A stretch of DNA of 64,000 nt from Acytostelium subglobosum LB1 (lineage: Eukaryota > Evosea > Eumycetozoa > Acytosteliales > Acytosteliaceae). Location of the stretch: the NCBI RefSeq assembly GCF_000787575.1, contig NW_012236527.1, positions 372,001 to 436,000 of the forward strand, in the 5' to 3' direction. Below, piece after piece: positions 45,801-56,934 of this stretch. The notes beneath the pieces are model-generated. The model had not been told where the DNA came from. It saw only the letters and a program-made list of their open reading frames with translations, and did not search any database. The position numbers and the translations under genes are program-made. Position 1 is the stretch's first letter; the number at the start of each line of letters is the position of its first letter.

Positions 45801-47019
45801 ATCTGCTCGGCCATGTCGTTCTCCTGTGCAAAGCCATTGACGCGGTACTGGCGCCCGCCAGATAGCGCCGCCAGGGACTGCTGTTGGGCGATACCAGCGT
45901 GCAGGATGCTGACCAGCTCGTCGCCGGCCGAGGGCGCCTCCGCCAGCTTCGAGTCGAATATGATCATCCAGTTGTACGCGCTACGTGAGCGGATAGGGAA
46001 AGGGCCTGTGTTTGGTTCATTCGCCATGAACTGCGGCTTGACGAGGTTATCGAGCAGATACTGCTTCTGTGAAGTCTCCTTTAGCACCTCAGTTGTTGGC
46101 AATGTGTCTGCTGCTTGTTGTGGTTGTTGCTGTTGCTGTTGCTGTGTTGGTGGTTGGGGCTGAGTAGGAGGAGGAGGAGGAAGTGGGAGTGATTGAGGTG
46201 GCGGCTGAGGCAGAGGGAGGGGGGTTGGCAAAGGGAGAGGTAGTACTGATACTGGTTGTGTGATTGGCTTGATATCGTCCCTCGCGCTATTATTGATTGT
46301 GTGTGTTGTTACTGTTGGCAGCAACAGGGGCAGCAGGGGCAGCTGTTGATGTTGATGTCGATGGAGGCGGAGGTGGAGGTGGTGACCTTGATCGTGACCT
46401 AGAACGATACCTGCTGTTGAATCGCGCTGGAGGTGGCCCATATGGAGGCGATCGTGACCTCGAACGAGACCTGGACCTGGACCTAGAGTGAGACCATGAT
46501 CGACGACCGCCACCACGTCGGGGCGGTGATCTGTAGCGCATTGGTCGCAGGGGCGGCGACCTTGATCTGGATCTAGACCTCGACCTCCGATAGTATGGTG
46601 GGGGAGGCAGGGGTGGTGGCGACCGCGACCTCGATCGATTCCGATAAGGTGGCGGCAAGCCACCTGGTGGCAGCGGTTGGTAATACCTTGGCGGAGGTGA
46701 TCTCGAACGAGATCTACGCCAATGTGGAGGTGGTCCCAATGGAGGAGGAGGTCCACCAGGTGGTCCTCTAAACCTAAAAGCTCCTCCTCCACTTCCACCT
46801 GTTGCTATACCAGCATAAGCTGGTTGAAAACTATCTACTTGGTCCAACAACATAGATTGATTGATTGATGTTGTTGTTAGAGATGATTGATCGATTCGTT
46901 TGATTGAATGATTAGACACATTGAATGAACATACCTCTTCTTACATTGCGTTGATATTGTTGTTGTTGTTGTTGTTGCTTTGGTTGTTGAGGTGCAGTAT
47001 CCAATTCACCATCTTCCAT
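42887..47019 (-). CDS. set1: Set1-like H3K4 methyltransferase with RRM and RS-rich region
   Basis: Exons: 46935-47019, about 46387-46834 (see below), 45377-46286, 43129-45303, 42887-43060; about 1,263 residues. After a Gln-rich start comes a Pro-rich region packed with SRSRSRSR dipeptides, then an RRM-bearing segment ([38 protein letters not shown]). A long disordered, Ser/Gln/acidic middle follows, then n-SET and [64 protein letters not shown], and the post-[16 protein letters not shown]. This is the COMPASS catalytic subunit architecture acting on H3K4. Between the RS and RRM parts the frame shifts by one. A weak 100-base intron (donor GTCACC, acceptor AATAATAG) restores phase exactly, but a one-base indel is an alternative. 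Confidence 0.9.
45331..45343 (-). repeat. Intronic palindrome TGGAACTATTCCA (copy 8)
   Basis: Lies in the Set1 intron 45304-45376. On the sense strand it is identical to copies 1 and 3, although the host genes are unrelated. Confidence 0.8.
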
Positions 47020-47777
47020 TGTTATATATACAACACATGATCTATCTATAAAGCTATAATATAGTTAGTAGTAATATATATATGTATATGTTGACTATAT
47101 TATATATTATTGATGTCGTCAAATGACTCGCGTTAATGACAACTACACAACTACACAACTTTTAAGTTTGAACAAACAATGAAAGAGAGATCGTGTATTT
47201 CAATCGACTTGACGCAAATTTCAAAATTCTCTCAAACCCTTGCCCTAACCCAAGGGAATGGTGGCGCCTCTTTCAACCTTTAGCACCAATCAACACAACT
47301 CAACTTGAGTTGTTTCAACACACACAACCATTCAATTTATTTAAATTAGTTTACAACAGACAGATGATGATAGTTGCGCGCGCTTCATGTTCAACAATCA
47401 ATCAATCAATCAATCAGCTGACACACTACACTACACTATACTGCTATCGACAATAACCCTACCCTACTGCAGAAGTAATATACAGCCGTTATAGTTGTAG
47501 TCATTGTTGCTGTTGTTGTTGAACATCATCATCATCACATCTTTCAAACAATCCTCAGATCTATCTCTCTTCACTCTTGCACCTCCAACAACATCCCCTC
47601 AAGATACAGGTACATGAAGGCTAATTGCATAAAGTACGACATCATTGACATCAACAAACAAACAAGATTGATTGAATGAGTGAGATGACATCATGTTGGC
47701 AAAGCAAGAACATTGAATAGCTGACATACACTCAATCATACATTGTTTAGATAGACAGGAATATATATATATATAGT
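47020..47777. other. Divergent intergenic region, set1 (-) / smkA (+)
   Basis: About 760 bases with TATATATA stretches at both ends, a CCCTTGCCCTAACCC tract near 47236 and a CAATCAATCAATC run at 47395-47416 followed by CAGCTG. Short ORFs here have no domain. Expected to hold both promoters. Confidence 0.6.
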
Positions 47778-50700
47778 ATGGATATAAGAAAGAGAGTGAA
47801 GGTGTACCAGCTGGACTCTGACGCACGATGGGAGGACAAGGGCACGGGATATGTGTCATGCGCATTCAACGAGACGATAGAGGCACATTGTCTGATTGTC
47901 AAATCTGAGGAGGGCGGTAACCTGATATTGGAGTCACGCGTACATACCATCGACGTCTATCAACGCCAACAGGACACATTGATCGTGTGGACCGAGCCCA
48001 ACACCAGTCTGGACCTGGCCATCAGCTTCCAAGACGCCGGTGGCTGTCAGGACGTCTGGGACTTTATCTCAACCAATCAAGGCGGCGATACCTGCGGCTC
48101 TGGCGATTGCGAGCTGCCCGAACCCTACAGCGCCAACCTAGAGGCGATCAGAGACTTGCTCGATCCCTCTCTTGCATCGCCTCTTCGTGAGAGGATTGTA
48201 AATATCATCATCAGAGAAGTAAGTATCTTGGTAGTCTTGGTCTTGGCCTTGGCCTTTTGCATCAGCTGGTCCATCACGTGATCATCACACTAACATAGTT
48301 CGGCTGGCCTGACGGGCACTCATTCATTCATTCATCAATCACACAGGACTACATCAGATCATTGCTGAGCTTGTTCGAAGAGTTGGAGGAGGAGCATGAT
48401 CTACCAAACCTACATAACCTATTTATCATATTTAAGAATCTAAGTATGTGATTGATCAATCACATCCATGTCAGCTGACTGACTTCCTGGACTGATCGAC
48501 TGATTGATTGATTGATCGATTGATCGATCGACTGACACTGACCCATCAATCACACTACCAATAGTATTGTTCAACGACACCTCGATATTAGAGTTCCTAC
48601 TATCAGAAGAGAACCTGCTCAAGGTCATGGGCGTCCTAGAGTGTAAGTACAAACTAGTCGCATCACATGATCACACTCGTCCAATCACTAATCAATCAAT
48701 CAATGAATTACACATAATAGATGATCCGGATATTGCAGAACAGAATAGGATCAAGCATAGAGTATTCCTGAATCAGAGCGTTGTGTTCAAGGAGGTGGTA
48801 GAGTTCTCATCGGACTTGGTCATTAGTACCATCCACCAGACATTTAGAATCCAGTATCTCAAGGATGTCGTATTGCCTCGCGTACTAGACGACATCACCT
48901 TTGCCACGCTCACCTCAATCGTTTACTTTAACAACACAGAGATTGTCAATCAGATCCAGCAGGACACGGCATTCCTCCAGAAACTGTAATTGTCACATTC
49001 ACACCACAGCCAGGCCAGTCCAATTCAACTCCAAACTCACTCACTCACTCAATCCAATCAATCCAATCATGTCCAATACAGATTCGCGCAGATACAGAGC
49101 AGTACACCTGGGTCCTCCGATAGGAGGGACCTGATGACGTTCCTCCAGGAGCTGTGCACGCTGGCCAAGAACTTGCAGCCACAGAACAAGATTGCCTTCT
49201 TCCTCACACTGGTTGATATGGACCTCTTCAACACGCTATCCATCACACTCGACGATTCAAATCCACAGACTAGACAATCGACGTAAGTATCCGATCACGT
49301 GACAGTGACATCGATCACGTGACAGTGACATATGTCAGCTGACTCATCCCCACCCTACCCTTGCGCGATTACAGTACGGAGATCATACTCTCCACTCTAT
49401 CACATGATACAAGACTGCTGAGAAGCTATATATTATCAAACACTGTATTCCTGACGCAACTGCTGTCAGGCTTCATCAAGGACAAGGACATTGGCGTAAA
49501 GAATCAGGTGGTGGAGATCATCAAGGTTCTACTCGATGCAGACTCAAGCGCTAGCGAGGTATGTAATGTAACATTGTTTGATGTCAGTCAGTCAGCTGAC
49601 TGATCCTGGATGATCACGTGACTTACCCACCCCCGAAATCATCATTCTCCAATATCCACGTGTCCAGGTGAGCGAGTTCTTTAGACTGTTTTATGATAAG
49701 GGTATATATGAGTTGGTTGCGCCACTGGCGGATATAACCATCAATCACAACAAGGACGCGACTACGACTACTACAACGACAACTACAACATTGGCGACGA
49801 TAACAACAAACCCAACAAATGGCGAACCATTGGTACCAGGCGACCCAAGCAGTAACCTCGAGTCATTCGTATTGTACAACGTGATCGAATTGATGATCTA
49901 CTGCATTAAGCATCACTCGTTCAGGATCAAGAGCTTCATCGTGCAGGAGAACATTGCGCAAAAGATATTGAACCTGGCGCAGTGCACCGAGCGCTATCTG
50001 GTGCTGTGCGCCATTCGCTTCTTCCGCTGCCTGGTCAGCATGAAGGACGACCTGTACAACAGCCACATCATCAACGAGCACCTGTTCGACCCAATCATCG
50101 GCATCTTCAAGGACAACATCCAGCGCTACAACCTGCTGAACTCGGCCATCTTTGAGCTGCTGCAGTTCATCTACAAGGAGAACATCAAGGCGCTGATCAT
50201 CTACCTGGTGGAGCGCTACCGCGACCTCTTTGAATCGATCACCTACACGGACGTCCTACGGCACCTGATCCTCAAGTACGACCAGATCAAGCACGCCTAC
50301 GACAGTCCGGCACTGTGCGCGCTGAATCAGCAGCGCAACGAGCGCGAGATGGACGAGGACGAGGAGGCATACTTCAACAGAGAGGACGTATCTGACGACT
50401 CGGACCAGGGCGAGCAATACATGGACGAGAGATATGTTGAGCATGGCAATGTTGGCGATGACCTTACCAACATGATCCACGAGAATGATGATGCCAACAA
50501 TGGTTCTGCCTCAGACATGCAATCCAGCAGCAACAGTGACGATGATGACGAAGACGAAGACGACGACGAAGATGAGAACAACAAGTCTACCTCTGAGGAT
50601 GTTAATGATGAGGATCAGATGCAGCAGCAACAGCAACACCAAGATCAGGAGCAGGAGTATGAAGAGCAGCAACTACAACAGGAGCAGGAGCAGGAGCAGG

Positions 50701-51287
50701 AGCAGGAACAGGTAGAGGCACATGCGCAGACTGTGTCGATGGATGAGATGGAAGAGGGACAACAGGAAAAGAAGAGGATACAGAAAAGGAAGTTGGAGGA
50801 GGAAGACGAGTCTGAGGAATCAGACGAACATCCACTGGCAGACGAAAATAAGGTCAATGGTGGAGAACAAGCCATTGAACACATTGCCGAGCAAGACGCT
50901 ATCCATAGTCATACTCCGCCTCAGCCTATGACTACAACCACGATTGACAACGCTACGACCACCACCAATACCATTACCGACACGATTAACATCAACAATG
51001 ACGACATTGACAACACAACATGCATCACAACCAACAACATCAGCACCATCCTCCTACCAACATCACCAAAGTCACCAATCGCATCACCATCATCAACACC
51101 AAAGTCACCACTATCACCAACATCGCCTATATCACCTATCAATGGAAACAACAACAGCTCAATGGCAGTCGACAAGGTTGCCACGATGAAGAGAGTAAAG
51201 ATTACATTGGATGACAATGACACCAGTTCCAAGCTCACTACAACAACGACAACTGCTGCTGCTGCCACAACAACAACGACGACTTGA
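47778..51287 (+). CDS. smkA: SMEK / protein phosphatase 4 regulatory subunit 3
   Basis: Seven exons: 47778-48218, 48347-48443, 48565-48642, 48721-48985, 49082-49282, 49375-49558, 49668-51287 (2,886 nt, 961 residues). Residues 1-110 form the EVH1/PH-like domain (KRVKVYQLDSDARWEDKGTG, LIVWTEPN, FQDAGGCQDVWDFI). The SMK-1 domain and HEAT-like repeats follow (YDPDIAEQNRIKHRVFL, DIGVKNQVVEIIKVLLD, LYNSHIINEHLFDPII). The C-terminal 300 residues are acidic and low in complexity with poly-Gln/Glu, Thr and SPTSPISP tracts. SMEK recruits PP4 to substrates and links to MEK/FoxO-type signalling, chemotaxis and development in Dictyostelium; it shuttles between cytosol and nucleus. Most introns carry CACGTG or CAGCTG palindromes. 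Confidence 0.95.
49292..49331. repeat. Perfect 20-bp tandem duplication in a smkA intron
   Basis: The 20-mer CGATCACGTGACAGTGACAT occurs twice with no spacer at 49292-49311 and 49312-49331, just after the donor of intron 49283-49374. It includes an E-box-like CACGTG, and CAGCTG follows at once. Confidence 0.9.
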
Positions 51288-51816
51288 GATAATCATCATC
51301 CATAAACTTATATTTATATATATACACATCGAACTTTAGTCGTAGCCTTAGTAGTACCGCGTTTCCATGATTAAGATGGACTGGACCATGCATAGACCAA
51401 ACCTTGGTATAAGCGCAACCATATGTCTCAGACGTCAACGGTTTAGACATGTCTCAAGGTGATTGTGAACCCAACCCGCTCACAGTTGGCTTGCAATTTG
51501 GAATGTCGCAATGCCCAACAATGAATTGATGGGGGTGGGTTTGGGTCCTTTGATCTGTTTTTTGATCACACCCCAAATTTATGAGTGATAGTGCCAAGCC
51601 GTTACCCGACATTGATTGATGTTTGCCTACAAGTGTAAATCTATGGAAGATACATTCTATTTATGAATTATTATTATAATAATTATAATAATGACAACAA
51701 TGTGATGATTGATAGATTGCAAGCACGACATGTCCAATCAGGACATCACAAGTCCTTTCTTCCAATTCTAAAACAAACAAACAAATAATTATACACAAAT
51801 AATATTATACAATAAA
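51288..51816. other. Intergenic, upstream of the CAP-domain gene
   Basis: About 530 bases. The first half (51340-51560) is less AT-rich and not repetitive, the second half AT-rich with AACAAACAAACAAATAAT before the ATG, much like the adhesin leader. I see no ORF or RNA fold that I can support. Confidence 0.55.
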
Positions 51817-52450
51817 ATGAAGTTATTTATTACACTTTTGATGTTGATGTCTTTGACATTGGCTATCTCATTGGCCGAGCAAGATGCAACAGTCACCACA
51901 GATCCAAACTACCATCTGTCTTTGGTCAACAAAATTAGAGCAGACAATGGAAAGAGTCCACTAAAGCTCAGTCCATGTCTTATGGACTCTGCACAATTCC
52001 ACTCTGAGTACCAAGCAAAGTATGTTTGCTTGATCGATCATCATATTGGCCCACTCGCTCACTGACTCAATCAATCAATCAATCAATCAATCAAATAGCA
52101 CCAACACAATGACACATGACGATCCTAATGGCGGCCTTTATGAGAGGTTCACAGTATATGGATCGACAAACTACACCGCTGGTGCTGCTGAGAATGTCGC
52201 AGCTGGCCAACAATCTGATGACTCTGTTGTCACTGCCTGGAAGAACTCTGCAGGTCATTTCGCCAACATGATTGGTGACTACCAGTTGATTGGAATCGGT
52301 CTGCAAGTGTCTGGAAAGGGCACACCATACTGGACCCAACAGTTCACCTCTGGTGCCTGTGTTCACAAGAACTCAAGCAGCCGTGCCACCTTCAGCGTTG
52401 CCACCATCCTTGCCAGCGTTGTCTTTGCCCTCGCTGCCCTCTTGCTCTAA
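51817..52450 (+). CDS. Secreted or GPI-anchored CAP/SCP-domain protein
   Basis: Two exons: 51817-52019 and 52099-52450 (555 nt, 184 residues). A signal peptide (MKLFITLLMLMSLTLAISLA) is followed by a CAP (CRISP/PR-1) domain: HLSLVNKIRADNGKSPL, the AQFHSEYQ helix with its conserved His, GAAENVAAGQ, VTAWKNSAGHFANMIGDY with the second His, and IGIGLQ ... YWTQQF. The C-terminus is a hydrophobic helix after a Ser run (KNSSSRATFSVATILASVV), consistent with a GPI signal or a membrane anchor. CAP proteins bind lipids or act at the cell surface; the role here is unknown. The intron is a near-pure CAATCAATC run after the donor region. Confidence 0.9.
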
Positions 52451-52685
52451 GTTGGCTGTCGATGGACGAACGAACAAACCTTATTTAATTATTATACATG
52501 TATTGTAATAAATATAACTTGGGATGGACTGATGGATAAACATCCAGCCAGTTCATTCCCTAATCTCGATGTACCTACCCACTCAATCAATCAACAAATC
52601 AATCAATCTAATCCAGTTATTTGAATAAATAATAATTAATAATACCCTTTTATTGGATTGATCGGGCATGTCCACGCATTGGGTG

Positions 52686-53903
52686 TCAGGAGGACATGTC
52701 ACTTCCAGAGTCTTCCTCAGTATCGGAGTAGTCGCCAGCATCACTACTGCTGACACTTGAGTAGCTGGAGCTGTAGTCAGAGTCATATTCACTGCTGGAA
52801 GTGGTATAATCATCACTAAATGTGTTGCTACTCGTATAAGTTTCATAGTCACTGCTCTCTGAAGCTGACTCACTTGTTGTTGATATTGGCAACAATGTTG
52901 ATGTTTTTGTTGATGTTGTTGATGTTGTTGTAGTTGGTAGTGTCGCTATGGTATTGGTGGTGTTGGTAATCGCTGTTGATGTGGTGGTCGTTGATGGAAG
53001 TAGGATGGGCAGTGGCAAGCTGGCAGTATTCTCCAGCTCTGCATTGTCTTCATAATTTAAACTATCCAATGAGATGCCTTCGACACTCAGTCCATCCAAT
53101 GTGAATGTACCTTCCGCCACTCCAGTTTCCAGACCGACCAAATGATGATCCAGTTCCAACGATTCAATACTATACAATGATGATGATGGTTGGTCACCAA
53201 TGGCCAAGTTGTCAAGCAACTGTACCATTGATGTCAATGAGCTAAGATCATCTCCAATTTGGTCCTGGTCCTGGTCCTGCTCCTGGGCATGTTCTTGGTC
53301 ATGGCTGACAACATCATTAGGATGTGTCTCCTCTCCAACAACAACCTCTTCGGTCGGTGCCGACATATGAGTGTCAACAATCATTGGTGCCAGCTCCTGA
53401 ATCTCTATATTTTGTTGTTGTAGTTGGAGTTGATGCGCGTTGTCTTGGTCCTTGTCTCTGTCTGGTACCAAGCATTGTATACTAGGTTGTTGTTGTTGAT
53501 GTGGTTGCTCTTCCATTAGGGTCGCCTCAACTACTGGAGCCTTGTCGGGCGTTGATTTGATGATACCCTCATGTTCATGATCGCTGTCAGAGTCGTCAGT
53601 GTCTGTATAACTGCTGCTTTCATAGTCACTATCTGTATAACTATCCGCTGTATAACTGTCATAGTATGACGATGTGAATGACTCTGTGTCATACTCCGAT
53701 GAAGAGTAGTCCGATGTTTCATCATCATCACTGACACTATTATTATTATTGTTATTGTTGTTATTGTTGTTGTTTGTACCTCGTGAAGAGTCTGGTCTAA
53801 CATATTGTTGTTGTTGTTGTTGTTGTTGTTTCAGTTGTAGTCCACCCTCTTGTTTCCTCTCGGATGATGATGATGAAGATGTGGCCACACCTTTAGTTGC
53901 CAT
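52686..53903 (-). CDS. Low-complexity Ser/Asp/Thr/Tyr-rich protein, function unknown
   Basis: Single uninterrupted ORF of 405 residues with no recognised domain. It begins with a Ser and Gln-rich segment, an Asn tract, then a stretch rich in SYTDSDYESS-like repeats, a central less biased segment (about residues 150-290, containing DDLSSLTSMVQLLDNLAI and LDHHLVGLETG), a Thr-rich run and a C-terminal repeat of the same Ser/Asp/Tyr type ending DYSDTEEDSGSDMSS. The acidic Ser pattern would suit heavy phosphorylation (casein kinase 2-like) but that is inference. A decayed copy of its central part lies at about 56690-56865, which supports this being a real, formerly duplicated gene. It lies downstream of the first nonaspanin gene, on the same strand. 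Confidence 0.65.
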   Translation of the reverse strand: MATKGVATSSSSSSERKQEGGLQLKQQQQQQQQYVRPDSSRGTNNNNNNNNNNNNSVSDDDETSDYSSSEYDTESFTSSYYDSYTADSYTDSDYESSSYTDTDDSDSDHEHEGIIKSTPDKAPVVEATLMEEQPHQQQQPSIQCLVPDRDKDQDNAHQLQLQQQNIEIQELAPMIVDTHMSAPTEEVVVGEETHPNDVVSHDQEHAQEQDQDQDQIGDDLSSLTSMVQLLDNLAIGDQPSSSLYSIESLELDHHLVGLETGVAEGTFTLDGLSVEGISLDSLNYEDNAELENTASLPLPILLPSTTTTSTAITNTTNTIATLPTTTTSTTSTKTSTLLPISTTSESASESSDYETYTSSNTFSDDYTTSSSEYDSDYSSSYSSVSSSDAGDYSDTEEDSGSDMSS

Positions 53904-54354
53904 TTGTCTTTCCTTGCTCGCTATCTATCTAAATAATGTACAAAGTAATGTAATAATAACAATGAATGGGATGAGTTGAAAGAGTTGAATGAATAACAAT
54001 GTTGTAAACATCAACCAACTGACACACAATGAAAGAATGAGTGAACTCAAGTCGTGGTGTCCATTGAGATACATTCATTCATTCATTCGTGGGGGTATGC
54101 GTGGGAAAAGGGGTGGAGGCCATCATCACCTAACAGGTCCAAAAGGGTCCTGGGCCAAGCGGGGACCACAGAAGCACATTTATTTGAAAAGTGTCCATCA
54201 ATAACAAAGAACAGCTCTGGGTTCATCCTGTTTATCGCGTGGTGATTGGGCATCACACTCTCAACACGCAATATCTGGGCGAGGGCAAAGGCAAGGGCCA
54301 AGCAAGGCCAATGATTGGAGTATTATACATTGAATGGTGATGATTGATGATGAG
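53904..54354. other. Intergenic between the Ser/Asp-rich gene and nonaspanin 1
   Basis: About 450 bases. The right part (54270-54354), including a GGGCGAGGGCAAAGGCAAGG tract, is repeated at 56868-56934 in the second unit. The left part has a GC-richer patch (54110-54180) of unknown nature. Confidence 0.6.
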
Positions 54355-56501
54355 TTAGTTGATATGAATATTACTGTAGATCCTTCGAACAAAGTGTAGA
54401 CTGAAGTAATAGGCAACGGATCCAGCCATCACACTTAGACACAGGGAGAAGATGAGCGCGTAGCAAGAGTAGATGAAGAAGGCACTGGCATTGCTGGGAC
54501 CTCCCCATATAGACATTAAGGCAAATGTGATGATGTATAGGTAGACGCCAGAGAAACTCATCGTCTCGAATACACGCCACCACCAATGGTAGTTCTCGTA
54601 TCTGAAGAGACCTTTGATGCAGAGATTGGCCGACGACACGCCGACTGTGAACAGCATACAGAGCATCGATATCATTGCCATGGGGTAGTTGACATTGTCG
54701 TTGATTAGAAGCGAGGACCAGATCGTTCTTAGAACGCCAAGGTAGAAGTTCGAGATGAATGAAGCTGGTGCCGTACCCATGAACGGCGTGATTAACCATC
54801 GGCTATAGTACCATGGTGTGATGTTGGGTATATCGCGCGGGAATTGGTTGGTCTCGGTGTCTACAAACACTGGCATCTTTGATGCGTAATAACTGCCACA
54901 GAATGACAGAGGCACAGAGATGCCCAGCCAAAGGCCAATTAATGTGAACATTGAACCATTCGAGATTGCAGCCGATGATCCTAGACTCTTAAGGTATATA
55001 TCAGAGATAACAAATATCAAGAATATCACTCCTTGAGGACATAGCGCAGTCTTGTGGACCATGGGTTAGGGCGAGGGTTAGGGCGAGGGCGAGGGTTGAT
55101 AGATGATGGATGATCACATACTAACAAAGCATTCTTCTTGATATTATTTCCTTTGAATAACATGTAGTTCCTTGTTGAGAAGTATCCCGCGAACATACTA
55201 AGACAAGATTATGACATGTTAGTCAATGTGATTGAATGAACCAATGAATGATTGGTGACAGACTGACTGTCTGACTATACATACGATGTAACAGTGAATA
55301 GAGCAATGATAGCCATTGGTATATATCCATAGTTGACTGGGGAGAAGAATCCAATTAGTCCTAGGAATAGTGATAGGAGTACGACACACATCACTTGAAT
55401 GCCACTTCCGATGAGGATTGGTAGTATCATCTGGTATTGTAATGGTGGCGCTCTGAATACATCACCTCTGATCAACTTCCATCGCGTGGAATCCTCAGTC
55501 TCCTCAATCGCATTGAATTTGCGCCACTCTCTCCATGTAGAGATGGTCAAGCCGATGGCCAAGCCTACCAAACCTGCGGTGGTAAGCATAGTCACCAAAC
55601 TGATTACCTTCTCTAGCCTGTCCTCTGGGGCCGTCCATCTATCACTCCAAGACATGCTCTCATTCAGTTGATACTTGACACTGTATGTCCATAGTATGAA
55701 TGGGTTGTCACCAATGCGTGTCCTGTTTGAGATTGGCAGTCCGACGCGATCGCCAAACGGACAAATGTTTGGAGTATTTGGGTTGTACTCTTTGGATTGA
55801 TATGACAATGATGCAGGCATGACTTCAAAGGCCACAATCTCATACGTATCATTCTCCATCCTAGTATTAGTTGGTCGAAATGTCACAGTGAAATCAAAGT
55901 GATTATAAAGGTACTGATCGCCATACTTTGATTGATTGAGTGATTGATTGAATGAATGATCACATTAGTGAATGAATGAAAGGAGGAAGGATGGATGGAT
56001 GAGCCTTACATATTCACCGCCAAGATTAATACCAAGGTAATGACGTTTTTTAAGCGGACGAACTGGAAGGCTGTCTAGGATCATGTTGACGCGGTAACTA
56101 TTGAGAATGAGGTCAACAAGTTGGTTGAGCTGAGATTGATCCATTCGGTTGTCATCATAGCATTGGGCATCGGGCATTGCATTCAATACGGCACACGATA
56201 CATTCTGGAGGAAGTTGAACTTGTACAGTGTTCTCTGCATCTCTTCGCCAAGCAGCTCTTGTCCAAGGTTGCGTGGTTGTTTGCTCCATGAGCTGTCTTT
56301 TCTTGGTTTGCACACTGGCAATGAGTTGAAGAGATATGGAATAGGTGAATCGACCGATGTTAACTTGTTTATAAACATTGGAATCTGTTGGCCCTCTGTA
56401 TACACATGGGGTGTCAATGATGGGATGTAGGCATGGCACATCAATGCCATGAAGGATATCAACAATGTTAATGTCAACAACTGATTGATTGGTGATGCCA
56501 T
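54355..56501 (-). CDS. TM9SF nonaspanin, copy 1
   Basis: Four exons: 56010-56501, 55285-55925, 55122-55197, 54355-55050 (1,905 nt, 634 residues). A signal peptide is followed by a lumenal domain of about 270 residues with family stretches (SLPVCKP, LGEEMQRTLYKFNFL, VRPLKKRHYLGINLG, NHFDFTVTFRPTNTR). The C-terminal half has nine membrane helices: WSDRWTAPEDRLEKVISL, LIRGDVFRAPP, NYGYIPMAIIALFTVTS, ISVPLSFCGSYYASK, then the conserved WWWRVFETMSFSGVYLY. Nonaspanins act in endosome/Golgi sorting, adhesion and phagocytosis (Phg1 proteins in Dictyostelium). The final KxD/E-type sorting motif of some members is replaced here by RRIYSNIHIN. Intron 55051-55121 holds a telomere-like G-rich tract. Confidence 0.95.
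55064..55098. repeat. Telomere-like GGGTTAGGGCGAGGG tract in nonaspanin 1 intron
   Basis: Two GGGTTAGGGCGA units followed by GGGCGAGGG fill half of the 71-base intron. Four or more G-runs in close spacing could form a quadruplex on the plus strand; the transcript carries the C-rich strand. Confidence 0.8.
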
Positions 56502-56934
56502 TATTATTACTACTATTAAAATATTATTATTATTTGTATTTGTTGAAGTTTGAGAATAATGGATATTACATTACCTCGCCATCACCGTCATTCAATCAAC
56601 CTCGTCATCGATCGTCCAAAATCCAAATGAGGGAAACAAAATGTCATCCCATAAATTCAAACTTTGGACACACTCAAATGTGTCTCCCGATTGGTCCTGA
56701 TCCTGGATTAGTAGTGTTCATGACCATGCTGACAACATCATTTGGATATGTCTTCTCACCAACAACCTCCTCGGTCGCCGGCGAATGAGTGTCAACAATC
56801 ATTTGTGCCGTCTCCTGTATCTATATATGTTGTTGTAGTTGTTGTTGTAGTTCGTTGTCTTGGGCCATTCAAGGGCGAGGGTAAAGGGTAGAAGGTAAAG
56901 GAAAAGGCCAGGTCCAAGTATTGTACATTGAATG
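56502..56934. other. Intergenic between the nonaspanin copies, with a gene remnant
   Basis: From the left: promoter of nonaspanin 1 (56502-56690), closely matching the promoter of copy 2 at 59108-59290; then a remnant of the Ser/Asp-rich gene; then a 3' spacer shared with copy 1. No other gene is seen. Confidence 0.8.
56690..56865 (-). pseudogene. Decayed partial copy of the Ser/Asp-rich gene
   Basis: Sequence such as CTGACAACATCATT, AATGAGTGTCAACAATCAT and a GTTGTTGTAGTTG run aligns with 53270-53450 of the Ser/Asp-rich gene, in the same orientation and the same position relative to the neighbouring nonaspanin. Only the central portion is kept; both ends are missing. Confidence 0.8.

Noticed and set aside
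46400-46798. Pro/His/Gly-rich frame over the RS region of Set1 as the coding frame
   Set aside because: The alternative frame gives regular SRSRSPPP repeats and starts in phase with exon 1, so the His-rich frame is a shadow; only its later part (RRM) is coding.
47193-47456. Plus-strand ORF between set1 and smkA
   Set aside because: Contains translated CAAT repeats and lies in the divergent promoter; no domain.
55064-55098. A true telomere at this position
   Set aside because: The tract is only about 35 bases, lies inside a spliced intron and has coding sequence on both sides.
56647-56654. TCCCATAA (also a close match near 25577 and 59250) as the upstream element of Dictyostelium snRNA or class I RNA genes
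   Set aside because: No GTTGAC/GTCAAC-type ends or stable small RNA fold follow at the usual distance; the two nonaspanin cases are explained by promoter duplication.
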